Source of the DNA: Halichoerus grypus
Lineage: Eukaryota; Chordata; Mammalia; Carnivora; Phocidae
DNA: 64,000 nucleotides
NCBI RefSeq assembly: GCF_964656455.1
Contig: NC_135721.1
Coordinates: 85,602,754-85,666,753, forward strand
Direction of reading: 5' to 3'
A program made the position numbers and the translations under genes. The notes beneath the pieces are model-generated. The model did not search any database. It had not been told where the DNA came from and saw only the letters and a list, made by a program, of their open reading frames with translations. Below are positions 1-12,010 of this stretch, piece by piece; the first letter of the stretch is position 1, and each line of letters opens with the position of its first letter.

Positions 1-515
1 TATGAAAGCTTTAGGTATCAGTAGCCTCTAAGATGACCTCCAATGGTCCCTGCCTCCTGGTTGTTTATACCCTTGAATAGTCCCCTCCCACACTGTAGCT
101 GGGTTATTCTTTGTGACCAATAAAATGTGGGAAAATCTGTGGCATGTCACTTGTACTTTTAGATTCGAAAAAGCACTGTGGCTTTTTTCTTGGGTCCTCA
201 CTCTACCCTAGTTCATTTGTCCTGAGGGAAGCCAGCTGCTATATCATGAGCGCCCCTATGGAGATGCTTATGCAATGAGGAGCTAAGTCTCCAGGAGTGC
301 ACTTGGAAGTGGATTGCCATCCCAGTCGAGCCTTCAGACAACTGCAGCCCTTGCCAACATCTGAACCAAAAGCTAATGAGAGACTCTGAGCCGGAACCAC
401 CTAGCTAAGCTATACTTGCCTTCCTGACTGACAGAAAGTAAATGAGATAAAGGTTTGCTGGTTTTAGTCACTAAGCTTGGGGTAATTTACTACGTAGCAA
501 TAGAGAACTAATGTA
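1..515 (+). mobile_element. MLT1-type LTR (ERVL-MaLR), solo, possibly cut by the window edge
   Basis: This is an old long terminal repeat of the mammalian MaLR group. Recognisable blocks are the early segment about paired service dates of the family (GACCTCCAATGGTCCCTGCC), the central GAAGCCAGCTGC, the CAGTCGAGCCTTCAGACAAC block and the 3' end with a TAAG..TTGGGGTAATTTACTACG..GCAATAGAGAACTAATG. No internal retroviral sequence adjoins it, so it is a solo LTR. The left end may lie outside the window. The family is clear, the subfamily is not. Confidence 0.85.
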
Positions 516-835
516 CTCCACCAGGTCAAAAAAGGCTATCCCTTCCACAAGCAATTATCCATATAAAATAAATATTAAACTCATAGGTCCTACCACAGAA
601 CTCTTAAAAAATTCATACCAAGTGTTGATCAGTTCACCCCCAAATCAAACTTACATTAACTCTGGCTATAAACAGACTCACAGGAGTCAACACAGAATTA
701 CCACCAGAATGTATTAGGACAAGGTGGTAAACTGCAGGTTCACTACTGTCTCTCCATTGTCTAACTTCATGCCTACCATACACACACATACATATACAAA
801 GTATTCAAATAATAGTTTTGAACAAATGATTAATT
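516..835. other. Unresolved AT-rich sequence
   Basis: No repeat or gene is recognised. A short CA-rich stretch lies at 779-800. Small open frames here have no recognisable protein content. Confidence 0.5.
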
Positions 836-1033
836 GGTGGCGCACCTGCATGGTGCAGCTGGTTAAGCCTCTGCCTCCGGCTCAGGTCAAGATCTCAGGG
901 TCCTGGGATCGAATCCCACATCGGGCTCCCTGTTCAGTTGGGAGTCTGCTTCTCTGTCTGCCTCTCCCCCGATTCAGGCTCTCTCTCTCTCTTTCTCTGT
1001 CTCTCTCAAATAAATAAATAAAATCCTAAAAAA
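836..1033 (+). mobile_element. CAN SINE (tRNA-derived), old copy
   Basis: The head is diverged (GCACCTGCATGGTGCAGC) but the CTCAGGTCAAGATCTCAGGG block, the TCGGGCTCCCTG block, the CT-rich tract and the AAATAAATAAATAAAATC tail are clear. Imperfect target-site copies, ATGATTAATTGG on the left and TTGATTGATTGG on the right, flank it. It is a non-autonomous retroposon normally mobilised by LINE-1. Confidence 0.93.
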
Positions 1034-2455
1034 TTGATTGATTGGATGAACGCACATATTAAAAGACTGTAACCTGGAAGTTCTTACCTACTGCTGCTCT
1101 TTTCTTCAGCCATGATAGTTACATCTACTACCTTTTCACTGGCCAGGGTCTGAATCATTCTCGTCTCTTTACCTGTGTGCTTGTTGACCCTCCCATCCAG
1201 ATTTGGCAACAACTTACAACCCTGTTTATCATATATTGCCACCGAGCAAGGCACCTAACAAAACCCAGATGCTTGAACAAAAATAGATGAAGAGCCTAAA
1301 GAACCCAGTGGTGGGCAGGACAGGCAGGATTGACTTTTAATTGTACCATATACATATCAATATATATGTATTTATGAGACTGCCTGAAAATGGCATTAAA
1401 GTTCTAGGATTTGGGGTGGTGATCCTCCATGTTGCTACCATTTGGCACCTCTTGATTAAAATAATCACTTCAAATTGTACCTTGGGGATGCACTTCACAG
1501 TTGTGCCCAATGGAATAACAATGAAGTCAATGTCATATTGAATCATTACTGACTACCGCTCAGGGAAGATGAGTTTCCTAAGTCTCTTCTAACTGCCACT
1601 ATAGAGGGAACATACACATCAGGAGTTATTTTGGGTTTTGCTTCTTAGCTCTTAAGTCAAAGCTTATCAAGGAAATCTGTGCCTACGGCGTCTTTGACAC
1701 CTCTGCCACCTTTTACGTCCTTTCTTTTTTTGTTTCAATAGACCAGCAGCAGCAGAAGAAATTAATATGGCTCAGACTCATTAAAACTGATCGCCAAGGC
1801 ACCTGCTAAGTAAGTGCTCTCAATATCACTGACCTTTGACCAGAATTCTGTTTCCTGTAACACGGCCGTTGGAGCTGCAAATGATAATATTAGGAAAGAA
1901 AGCTGACTGTTCACCGATACTGATGTGTGATGGGTTATCTGACTGAAAGGTTTTATTCAAAAGGCAGGAGATTCATCAGGAGAAAGGCAGGGCATAAAAC
2001 GTTTGCAACAATATGTTTCGGCTACAACATGCCCTAACTGCAACTTCTGGCACACAACACACCAAAGGCAGTAGATTCATAGGGGGGAGATCGTGAAAAT
2101 ATATCGCGGCAAGTGGAATTTATCCTTTAATCATTGTCTATTTCTTCCCTGCCCTATTATGATTCTCTATCTATATGTCTATGTATCTAAATATTTTGCT
2201 AAGTGGGAGGAGGTTTCAATGGAATTAAATTGCACAGCTGTTCTCTTGGGGAATGCTTTATATATAATAATGAATAAGCTCCTTTTAAAGTTTGGTTATT
2301 TGAATCAGACAAGCCATCTAACATTTCATTACTTAGTAGAACCTTTTATAAACCCTATGATGTAAATAAGTAAGCAATAACAATCACAGATATATATTTC
2401 TTCTTACAACTAGATTCAAATATTGCAAATAACTGGTTAGCTTCTGTAGATATAT

Positions 2456-2458
<3 letters not shown>
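1034..2458. other. Unresolved, probably single-copy noncoding sequence
   Basis: I recognise no repeat, exon or RNA gene. A pair of 66-69 aa frames on opposite strands at 1337-1546 overlap each other and have no family features. Confidence 0.5.

Positions 2459-2490
<32 letters not shown>
2459..2490. repeat. (TG)16 microsatellite
   Basis: Thirty-two uninterrupted bases of TG dinucleotide, followed at once by AATTCACAAA. Perfect repeats of this length are usually polymorphic. Confidence 0.98.
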
Positions 2491-2493
<3 letters not shown>

Positions 2494-2709
2494 TCACAAA
2501 ATAAAATGATAGGAAAGGCAACAAATCTGGAGAAGAGGAATTCAAATTTAAAAGAAGTAAAATCAAATTTGCTGCCCTGGTTATTTGACTGTATGGTATT
2601 CATGAGAATGGAAACATGAAGTCAGGGGTTAATGTAACCATAACTGAAACTTTTATTGCATTAGGTGCCAAAACACTGGATTTCCAGTGAGTCTTCTGTC
2701 TGAAAGAGA

Positions 2710-2909
2710 ATTGCCAGATAAGAGGGGACACAGCTAAACTGGCTGTTGCTTGATAAACAACAGATGATGTTTTTTAGTAATGGTGTTTTTTAGTATCAGT
2801 ATATCTTAAATACAAGGGACATCCTTATACTAAAAAATCATAGTTTATCTGAATTCCAAATATAAGTGACAATTCTATATATTTATTTGCAAAATGTGGC
2901 AACCCTACC
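2710..2909. mobile_element. Palindromic non-autonomous DNA-transposon remnant (MER53-like)
   Basis: The left end begins ATTGCCAGATAA and the right end finishes AAAATGTGGCAACCCTACC, which is a diverged inverted copy. Inside, GATAAACAACAGATGATGTT with TTTTTTAGTAT on one side faces ACTAAAAAATCATAGTTTAT on the other. This fold-back layout is that of the roughly 190-bp mammalian palindromic element. The family name is from memory and less certain than the palindromic structure. Confidence 0.6.
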
Positions 2910-3780
2910 TGTCTACCCTTTCTATTAGGCCAGAGCTGCTAGGTTTGCTTGATTCTGGATCAGCTGTAGTACCTATGTATTTATTTTTCAAAAAGATTTT
3001 TATTTCTTTAATATTATTTCTTATTCATAAAATGACTTCTTTCATATGACTTTTGTTGCAAAATCTTATACACTTTTAAAATAGAGCATGAGAAAACAAT
3101 ATGGGATAAGTAACTAAAAATATTAATCGTATATCAAAATAAAATGTTGTCAATGTTTTTAATTATCATGACATCACTTCATAATAATAGTTTATAAAAA
3201 AACAAGGAAAAGTATTTGAGCACATCCAGCAACAACAAGGTAAAGAGACAACACCTGAACGGATTCTCTAGCCGACATTCTTATCTTTCTTTGCCTAACC
3301 CTTGGAAATCTAGACCCATACAACTGTCCCCTCACAAGGCCAGTGTCCTTTCTGGCAACACTAAGCAGAGTTAGCACAACACCCCTGTGATTGACCTTGG
3401 GTTATCTCTACTAAGTTGCCATCTAGCAAATATTTCTCCTAAAACTCATAATGTTGCACCGTACTAAATGTGAAGAACACAAATGACATTTAGAAACTCC
3501 TTTCAATAAAAGTGAATTAGAATACAGGACTCAAATCCAGAGTGTGAGTTAAGAGAAATACCCCCTATAAATCCAGGGAGAATATTCAATAAGTTATAGG
3601 GGCCACCATTTACATCCATCAGCATACATTGAAAACAATTCATAACTGTGTATCAGGGAATTGTACTGAAGTCTGAAATAGAAAACTAGGAAATCTTTAT
3701 GTCTCTGAAGATTTTTATTTTAAAGCATTAACAGCGAAAACTTGTACCTTCTAGCTGCCCCAAAGTTGAGGAATACTTAT
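2910..3780. other. Unresolved AT-rich sequence
   Basis: No element or gene is recognised. A T-rich stretch lies near 2984-3030. Confidence 0.45.
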
Positions 3781-4015
3781 TTTAAATTCTATCAAAGTGT
3801 AGTTGACATACAATCTTATATTAGTTTCAGGTGTATAGCATAGTGAATTGAAAGTTCCATACATTACACCATGCTCACCATAAGTGTAGTTACCACCTGT
3901 TACCATATCCTATTACAATATTATTGACCTTATTCTCTATGCTGTACTTTTCATTCCCATGACTTATTTATTGGATAACTGAAAGTTTGTATTAATCCCC
4001 TTCACCTAGCTAAAT
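3781..4015 (-). mobile_element. Old L1 (L1MA-type) 3' UTR end, antisense
   Basis: The stretch containing AGTGTAGTTGACATACAATC, GTTTCAGGTGTATAGCATAG and GCTGTACTTTTCATTCCCAT is the reverse complement of the known L1 3' end that carries a CTATAC..CACCTGAAAC core. No coding part is present. It is well diverged, so it is an old insertion. Confidence 0.75.
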
Positions 4016-5374
4016 TAGTATTATAGACTCCTTAAAAATTAAGAATTTACCCCAAAAACGTGCTTAATTAAGAATAGCCTATAAGAAAATTCAGAATGCA
4101 AAATTGCATTTGATTATTAAATGTAGACTTATATATGATAAAGCAAGTTCTGAAAGAGATTATAGGCCAAAAAAAGCTACATTTACTGAAGTTACAGAAG
4201 TGCAGTTAAATGCAATTTAAATCTTATATTTAAAGCAATGTATTATCATATTAGTTTTTTTAATTGTAATTATAATTAAATTTTGAATTATTTTTTCATG
4301 CCGCAGGTATTATTTCTGGAAACTACATTCATATACCAAATATTACCTTAAAACAAAACAGTGGTTTCTCAAATCCACTTCAGACCTATTTTTATCTTTT
4401 AACATATCATGAAAATTTGGTGCAAATATCCTTTTGAAACGTGTAGTTTTTATGTCCGTTCTATGCACCATACATGAGAGTCACAACCGTGCTTCATTAG
4501 ACTCATAAATAAACAAGGAATCTGAAAACACTATCATTTTATCTTACATATTTTAGCTAAACAAACAAACAAACAAATCTCACATTAGTTGCACCAGAAA
4601 ATCTGGGACCAAGTGTTTGTACCTAGAGGGTAAAAGCATTCCTCATAATTATTTTCTCAAGAAGGTTGTCAGTCTTCAACACAATAGAGCTAATAGCAGT
4701 AGAGCCTCAAATAAACGCAGCAAAGCAATGATTTTGAAATCACAGCAACATTTGCAATTTAAAAGATGTATTCTTATAATCTCTATCAGACAAAATACAC
4801 TATCGAACTGACCATAGTGCATGTGACACCGGAAAAGGTGTTCTAGGAAGTTTAAGGGCACTGGAGAGCTAAAATGGCAATTTATTCTAACAGACTTAAA
4901 GTAAGGGGTCCGATAGGGAGAAGTGCAGGCTTTGATCTGCAGCAAATCTTAGGGCAGCGCTGGATTGATGTTTCTCAAGCAGATAGATAGTCAGTTGTTG
5001 GTGTCATCATCTACGCTCGGAGAGGCTGTGCACCTTTCTCTAGAGGTATGCACCTTTCTAGACATTAACTCCCTCAAGGTGGGGTGTTGGGGGAGAGAAG
5101 GTACCACCTAGATGATCTTTATGAGTTGGTCAGTTTCTGAGTTGAAGGTTTCTATCCCACTCATTTCTTTATTCCCTCTGTATGGAATTTAAGGAATCAA
5201 AAAGTCTACATGTTTTGTCTGTCTGAGGTCTCTGATGATTCTTTCTCATTCTCTGATGCCAGAGTAGAGTTTTGCTCCATAATTTCTAAACCTAAGTAGT
5301 TTTCTCTTTTATCTTCTAATCTTTAGAAGGCACTGCTCCTCGGGCACCATTTTTTTTTTTTTTTTTTTAAACAT
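4016..5374. other. Unresolved AT-rich sequence with small simple repeats
   Basis: It contains a short (CAAA)n run at 4558-4577 and a T homopolymer of about 19 bases at 5350-5368. No exon or RNA gene is seen, and the two overlapping antisense frames around 4617-4945 look incidental. Confidence 0.5.
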
Positions 5375-5672
5375 AGCTTCAAAAATGCCATCTGGGAGCC
5401 AGAGCATAGTTATTCAATGATTCAAATTCACACCAGTATGATAAAACTGTTTTGTGTCTTTATAGCAGTGGTGGTCACACAAATCTACACGTGTGATAAA
5501 ATAACAGAGCTATAAACATTGCACCAGTGTCAATTTCCTAGTTTTGATATTGTACAACTATTTAAGTTGTAACCATTGGGGGAAACATGTGAAGGGCACA
5601 TGGGATCTTCGTGCCCTATCTTTGCAACTTCCTATGAATCTAAAGTTATTAAAAATACAAAGTTAAAAATAA
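5375..5672 (+). mobile_element. Old L1 (L1MB-type) 3' UTR end
   Basis: Several blocks match the typical L1M 3' UTR: GTGTCAATTTCCTAGTTTTG, AACCATTGGGGGAAAC, TGTGAAGGGCACATGGGATC and TTTGCAACTTCCTATGAATC, ending in an A-rich AAAAATACAAAGTTAAAAAT. It is a 5'-truncated insertion in sense orientation. Confidence 0.85.
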
Positions 5673-6174
5673 TCACACTACATAATTTTCTTCCTTTATA
5701 AATATTATGACTTTGGGATTTTCTCCTTCAAAGTAGCCTCCTCCCCCCTACCACAGGAAGGTGGGGAAACAGAATGAAACAGAGAAACAGTTAATTTCTG
5801 ATGAAAATAGATACTTGAGACTCAAAAGACAAAGGGGGTAAAAGATACTAGAAAGTGGCTCAGACAAGTAAGAATTTTAAAGTGAAAAATGAGAGGAAAA
5901 ATAACTTGGGAAACAAAGATACATATGTATTGTGAAAATTCAGAGAAGTTAGAATTTCAGAATTAGAAATGTCCTGAGTTCATCTAGTACATTTGCCCCA
6001 CAAGAGCAAAGTTGTGGCATTGTTCCAATGAGAAATAATACCTATCTAGTAAATGAAAATCTGAAAGTCAACGAGCAGGCTTGGAGTTCAGGAAACTGGT
6101 AGATCAAAGCTAGATTTTGAAAAAATAAAACAGAAATAAATGATGCACCTAATTTAGAATAATAGAAAGTCAAA
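5673..6174. other. Unresolved sequence
   Basis: AT-rich and without a recognisable element. A C-rich patch (CCTCCTCCCCCCTACC) lies near 5741-5756. Confidence 0.4.
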
Positions 6175-6290
6175 TAAGCCCAAATTCAAATGCTGGTGCC
6201 TTACAGTATAATCTTAGGCAAATTACATCATCTATAAAACTGGGTAAGGACACCAACTTTATCCTATGATAATGTGAAAACTGAGTATGT
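6175..6290 (+). mobile_element. Possible MIR SINE remnant
   Basis: The order AATTCAAATGCTGG, ATCTTAGGCAAATTACATCA, TCTATAAAACTGGG resembles the conserved MIR core (CTGTGTGACCTTGGGCAA..CTGTAAAATGGG). It is heavily diverged and could be chance. Confidence 0.45.
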
Positions 6291-6305
6291 GTTGAACATG
6301 CATGC

Positions 6306-6370
6306 CTATATATTAGATATATTAAATACATATTAAATATATAACATATTAGATATATTAAATGCATGTG
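6306..6370. repeat. Degenerate AT-rich tandem repeat (ATTAGATATATTAAA units)
   Basis: ATTAGATATATTAAAT occurs twice, separated by ACATATTAAATATATAAC. This is low-complexity sequence that is likely to slip. Confidence 0.7.
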
Positions 6371-7560
6371 ATAGATACAAGATACTCTAACTAGTATTAT
6401 TTAGAGCAATTCTTCCCAAATCCTATCATTACTTATTGCCTCACAATGTAGATTGCTGTCCTGCAAATAAACAAATGAAACAAAATAAGCAAACACACAT
6501 ACAACTGTTATCTTAATTAAAAAAGAACATATTCTGTTCCTCTCCTGAATTTTCACCACTTGAACTAGCATATTAAAATTCCTGGAGTCAATAATATTTG
6601 TTGCTTAAACACATATTTCTTGAACTTATTTAATGACCCCACTGTTTAAAGAAGGCTTTATTCCATCTTGTGGGGCACCGCCCTTGTTCAAATGGCCCAG
6701 AGAGATCGTCTAGGACCGAGATTTTTCAAACACTTTCAGCAACAAGATTCTTTCATTTTTTTTCTAACTCCACTATATAAAATATACAAAGGTGATGAAT
6801 ACTTTCCTCAGGCAGTAAAAAATCTTCATTATTTGATAGAATATACTTTACTGTTTGCAGAATCCCTAAAGCAACTCAAACCTGTCAGGAAAACAGTTTG
6901 AAAATCCTGAGAGGACGTATCCTTGTGTTTCAGAAAAAGAATTCATCTCCATCAGTTATTCTCAAACTGAGGTTCACAGACACATTCTTTGAGAGGCTTT
7001 TTATATAATATTATTTTCATTTTAACTACTCCTTAAGAAAGTCAAATATCCTGAATGAACTTTGAGGCCATCTTACCACTAGGTGCCCATGTATACCTTT
7101 GACCGCACACAATCTCCTACGGAATCAATGTTTAACTTCAGATCCTCCCAGAATTCTGGCAGATGTTTTTCTTTGCTTAAAAGGAAAATCTGTTCCTTTT
7201 AAATGTAAGGAAATGTTATATAAGCTATTTTGGAAAATGTTTTTCTCCCATTTTTTAAATGATCAAAAGGAAAAAGATTCCTTCTCACATTAGGAAAATA
7301 TTAACAATGAAACATTCAGTATTTTCTGTCTTCTATCACATTTCCTTTTTATATGCTTACAATTGCCCTATTTCTCTATTCATAGGGTGCTCATATACAT
7401 CCTTTGCCTCCCTCCAACCCCGTAACATAGTCAAAAATATTTGTGCTCCATGAAAAAGAAAAAGAAAATCTATGTTATAGAACTTGCTTGAATATAATTT
7501 TCCTTCTCTTATTCCAATCAAATATCCCTTTTGGTCACAGTACCTATCTCCCAGATTTTA
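6371..7560. other. Unresolved AT-rich sequence
   Basis: No gene is seen. TTATTCTCAAACTGAGGTTC near 6956 vaguely resembles the terminus of hAT/MER5 elements, but a second terminus was not found. Confidence 0.4.
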
Positions 7561-7599
7561 AGAGAATGAAGTTGATTCATACTTAGAACATTGAAACCA

Positions 7600-8800
7600 G
7601 GGGACAACAAAACCTGGTCCTTGATACATCATAGGTCTTACAATCTCCTCGAGGAAGAGAATGGAAAAACACTCTGCATATATTTACACACTGGGGAAAG
7701 TGTTATGAAGGAAATAAAGGATATACATTTGATGTAGTGATAGAAAACCCCAGAAAAAAATGAGTTCAGACTTTATTCTCAGAGCCATGACAATCTCTTG
7801 AGGGAATTTTTGTAGGAAAATCAGATAATTAAATAATCTTTAAAAAGTAATTTTGGGGAGTGCCTGGGTGGCTCAATCGGTTGAGCATCCAACTCTTGAT
7901 TTCAGCTCAGGTCATGATCTTAGGGTCCTGAGATCAAGCCCCGCATCAGGCTCCATGCTCAGTGGGGAGTCTGCTTGAGGATTCTCCCTTCCTTTCCCTC
8001 TCCTCCTCTCTCTACCTACTCTCTCTTTCTCCTTTCCTCTCTCCCTCTCTCTCTTTAAATAAATAAATAAACCTTTAAAGAAAAGCAATTTTGGCTGTTC
8101 TGTGAAAAACAGATTGGAAGAAGACATTAGTAAAAGAAAAGACAAATAATATAGCTTTTGAAATTTTCTAGACAAGAGGTGATGGTGACTTGAACTAAGA
8201 TGGTGGAAATAGGTAAAAATTTGAATGCAAAAACAATAAAAACTTGCAGATATATTTTACGCATGGGGTAAGCAGAGGGAAAGGTCAATGGTGACTCCAG
8301 ATTTATGGCTCAACTCAGATAGTCATGCCATTTATGGAGAAAGAGAAGACTGGCAAAGGAATAAATTTTAGATGGGGTTAAGGAATCAAATGTTTGATTG
8401 TGGATATGCTAAGTTCACTACGCCTATAAATAGCTTACCCAAGAGGAGGTTTTATATAAAACTTATATGGTTGATTATAACAGAAAAGGTTTAGGTTCAA
8501 CATATAAGTTTAGGAGATTTTATCATATAAATGGTTTTTAAAGCCATGAAAAATGATGTTCTTATGAGAAGGGAAGACCCATTACAGAGTCCTGGAAACC
8601 TTCAATATTTAGTTTGGATAAGGAAGAACAAGAAAAAGAGGCCAGCAAAAGAGGAAGAAAACCCAGAAAATGATCTGTCACAGAGGTAAAGGGGGTAGGA
8701 CAAAGAAGTTTCCAGAAGAAGAAAGTGGGAAATTGTGGTAAATGTCACTTAGGCACCAAGATGAAAACTGAACCATGATCACGAGTGTTACAGTGACATT
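7600..8800 (-). mobile_element. LINE L2 fragment (CR1 clade), antisense, split by a SINE
   Basis: Read on the minus strand this is the reverse-transcriptase-coding and 3' part of the ancient LINE L2. On the plus strand the recognisable antisense blocks are CTTACAATCTCC..AAGTGTTATGAAGGAAATAAA before the SINE, and AGAGGTGATGGTGACTTGAA, GGTGACTCCAGATTTATGG and TTTTTAAAGCCATGAAAAATG after it. These correspond in order to L2 sequence encoding its RT and the tract upstream of the 3' end. Frames are broken throughout, so it is a fossil. The outer limits are approximate. Confidence 0.75.
7857..8080 (+). mobile_element. CAN SINE inserted in the L2
   Basis: A near-complete SINE with a GTGCCTGGGTGGCTCAATCG head, a long CT tract and an AAATAAATAAATAAACCTTTAAAG tail. 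The target-site copies are AAAAGTAATTTTGG (7843-7856) and AAAAGCAATTTTGG (8081-8094), with one mismatch in 14. Confidence 0.96.
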
Positions 8801-11157
8801 GAAAGAGCATTCCATGGAATATGTGGCTAAAAGACCAATGGGAGACTTAAAAAGCTTAGAAACTGAAAATCACAATTTCCTAGACTCTTCAGAGAACTCA
8901 GGTTACTACAGCTCTAATGTCTGAAGCAACAGGCACATCCTGAGCATACTCAAGATTTGTTTACATGGAATCCATGAGCTGGTAGAACAATTAAGTGGTA
9001 ATTACAGAATTCCTAGAGGCTGAATCTGAGCTACTATAAGACTGAGAAACTCCAGGGGACTGAAGTCATGGGGGGACCCTACACTTTTGCAAATTTTCCC
9101 TCCAGAAACCTCAGTAGATCCTCAGGGTGAGGATCTGAGAAAGATCCCCTCATGGCTCTGGAGTGGAAGAATAGTCACTGTGAGATACTCTTAGACTCTT
9201 CTCACTAACAAAAACCTAGTCTCCAAGTAGGAGGAACCCCTCAGAGGGTAATTCTGAAATCTTATTCCAGTGAGAGGAAAGGAATTCTGCCTCACCCCCG
9301 CCAGTTCCAGGCTTCTTGTCTCACCTAAGGAAAAAGAAAATCAAAAACAAATGGAAATATAGTCATCAGGGGCTGGGCTTCAAGGAAACAGGGAATGCTA
9401 CCGCCATAGAAGGAAGTGGGAAATAACAGATAAGGTGGAGCCTGGAAAAGCTATAGAAACATTTGTGAAGAACCACCTAAGACACGGGACCAAGACTGAG
9501 ACTTAATCTGTGCACCACAACATCAACAAGATTTCATAATATTAATAGAGAGCTAGAAGAGCTGTAAAAGGCACAGACTTTCTCTGAGGAACAGTAAAAA
9601 GGGAAGCCACAATGCCATGAAGAGAAAGGAAAACAAAATGATAGAGGAATTTGAAAGCTTTGGTATCTCTGGCCACAACAAACCTTAAACTCAGCTCAAC
9701 TGCTAAACAGATTAGCATAAATCCTTGCACTAAATGTCTGTGTCACTCAGTACCTATTACCCAGTATAACATGATGTCCAGATTTCAATAAAAAATTATG
9801 GGGCATACCAAAAGACAAGAAAAAACACAATCTGAAGTTTCAGGGCAATTATTAAAAACAGACTCATATAAAAACACTGATATGGGAACAAAAATAACTT
9901 AAAGTAACCATGATTAATATGTATATGTTAAGGATGCTAATGGAAAAAATAGAAAGTATGCAAGACCTGCCAGTAATACCAGTAAAAAGAAGGAAACTAT
10001 AGGAAATAAACTAAAAATGGAAGACACAGTAACTGAAATGAAGAATGCCTTCGATGCATTCATTAGTGAACTCGACACAGGTGAGAAGATAATTTGAATT
10101 TGGAGATCATTCAATCAAAATTTTACAAAATGAAATGGAAGGAGAAAAATGCCAGGAGAAGAAAGAATGGAGTAGCAGAAATATTTGAAGTAATGGTGGT
10201 TGAAATCTTTCCAGTATCAATTGACAGATACCACACCCCAGATCTAGGAAGGTCAGAAAACAAAAGAGGTTAAATTAAAAAAAAAAAAAAAAAGGTATGT
10301 ATCAAACTTCAGAAAACCTAAGACAAAGATAAAATCTTAAAAGAAGTCAGAGAGAAAATATACCTTACACATCAAGAACAAGGATAAAATTTACATTGGC
10401 CTTCTCCAGAAATCACACAAGAGAAGAGTAGAATGAAATATTTAAATTATTGAAGGAGAGAAAACCCACTGACCTAAAATTATACATGCAGTAAAATAAA
10501 TCTTCAAAAGTGAAGTAGAAAAAAAAAAAACTTTCTCAGATAAACAAAACTGAAAAAGTTAATTGCCAGTAGACTCATCCTGAATAAAATATTAAAAGCA
10601 GTTCTTCAGGCAGAAAGAAATCTAGGTCAAAAACATGGATCTATGTAATGAAAGGAGAACACTTGAGAGGTAATAAAGTATATATATATTTTTAATTTTT
10701 TATTCACAATTAAAAGATAATTTTAATACAACAATAGTAACCATGTATTGGGAGATTATAACATATGAATAAAAGAAATGAAAGACAGCAACATCAGAAG
10801 AAGCAGATATGAAATATGAAAATACTGTTATAGGATAATAATATTAAAAGCTCAATTAAAAGCAGAGGGGCAGAAAAAGACATAAAGAACAAATGCAGTC
10901 AATAGAAACATTTATAAAGGTGATAGATTTCAATCTAGCTATATCGATAATCACTATCATTTGTGAATGGTTTCAAAACACTGGTTTAAAGACAGAGATT
11001 ATCTTTTGATTTAAAACAACAAAAGCAAGAAGACCCAACTATATGCTGTCTATAAAAAACCCATTTTAAATGTAAAGATTCAGATGAAAAGTAAAAGAAT
11101 GGAGAAGGTTAAACCAACCTAACCCACTTGCCATAAGAAACCAGGAATTGCTGTATT

Positions 11158-11358
11158 TTTTTTTTTAGATTTATTTATTTATTTATTTGAAAGAGAGAGA
11201 CAGAGCATGAGCAGTAGGGTCAGAGGGAGAGGAAAGAGAATATCAGCCAAAGTTTGCACTGAGCATGGAGCCAACGTGGGGCTCGATCCCACTCCCCTGA
11301 GATTACAACCTGAGCCGAAACCAAGAGTCAGATGCCTAACTATGCCACCCAGGCACCC
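11158..11358 (-). mobile_element. CAN SINE, antisense, inside L1 copy A
   Basis: It starts with the T-rich complement of the tail (TTTAGATTTATTTATTTATT) and ends with GCCACCCAGGCACCC. Target-site copies are AGGAATTGCTGTATT (11143-11157) and AGGAGTTGCTGTATT (11359-11373). Confidence 0.95.
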
Positions 11359-11619
11359 AGGAGTTGCTGTATTAATTTCAGACAAAGCAGACTTCAGAGT
11401 AAGGAAAGTTATGAAGGATAAAGAAGGACATTACATAAGGATAAAGAGGACACTACTCCAAGAAGACATAACAATGCCAAATACGTATGTACATAATAAC
11501 AGATCATCTCCATACATGAAACAAAAGTAAAAGAACTGAAAGGAGAAACAGACAAATCCGTGTGGGAGTCTTCAACATCTCTCATAGAGAGTACCAGCAG
11601 ATAGAAAGTAAGTAAGGAT

Positions 11620-12010
11620 TTAAAAAAAATAAAGAAGAAAAAGATAGCAGGAAGGGGAAAATGAAGGGGGGGAATCAGAAGGGGAGACAAACCATGAGAG
11701 ACTATGGACTCTGGGAAACAAACTGAGGGTTCTAGAGGGGAGGGGGGGGATTCGTTAGCCTGGTGATGGGTATTAAAGAGGGCACATGTTGAATGGAGCA
11801 CTGGGTGTTATACACAAACAATGAATCATGGAACACTACATCAAAAACCAATGATGTAATGTATGGTGATTAACATAATAATTTTTTTTTTTAAATCTCA
11901 AAAAAAAAAAACTAATGATGTACTATATGGTGACTAACATAACATAATAAAAAAACTAAACAAAAATAAACTCTGGTACTTCTTAACATATAAAAAAATA
12001 AATAAAATAA
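11620..12010 (+). mobile_element. Carnivore L1 3' UTR module, 5'-truncated insertion with duplicated end
   Basis: The insertion begins in an A-rich tract (TAAAAAAAATAAAGAAGAAA) and continues with the carnivore L1 3' UTR blocks AACCATGAGAGACTATGGAC, GGGTTCTAGAGGGGAGGGGG, GAGCACTGGGTGTTATACAC and CAATGATGTAATGTATGG. The target-site copies are AAGTAAGGAT at 11610-11619 and 12011-12020. The terminal CTAATGATGTA..ATATGGTGA..TAACATAA unit occurs twice (near 11849 and 11911), separated by a T/A-rich linker. It carries no coding sequence. Confidence 0.9.

Noticed and set aside
1..515. A complete endogenous retrovirus at the left edge
   Set aside because: Only an MLT1-type LTR is visible; no internal gag, pol or env-like sequence follows.
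11409..11801. A 130-codon antisense frame
   Set aside because: It crosses the boundary between ancient L1 copy A and a later L1 3' UTR insertion, so it is composite and accidental.
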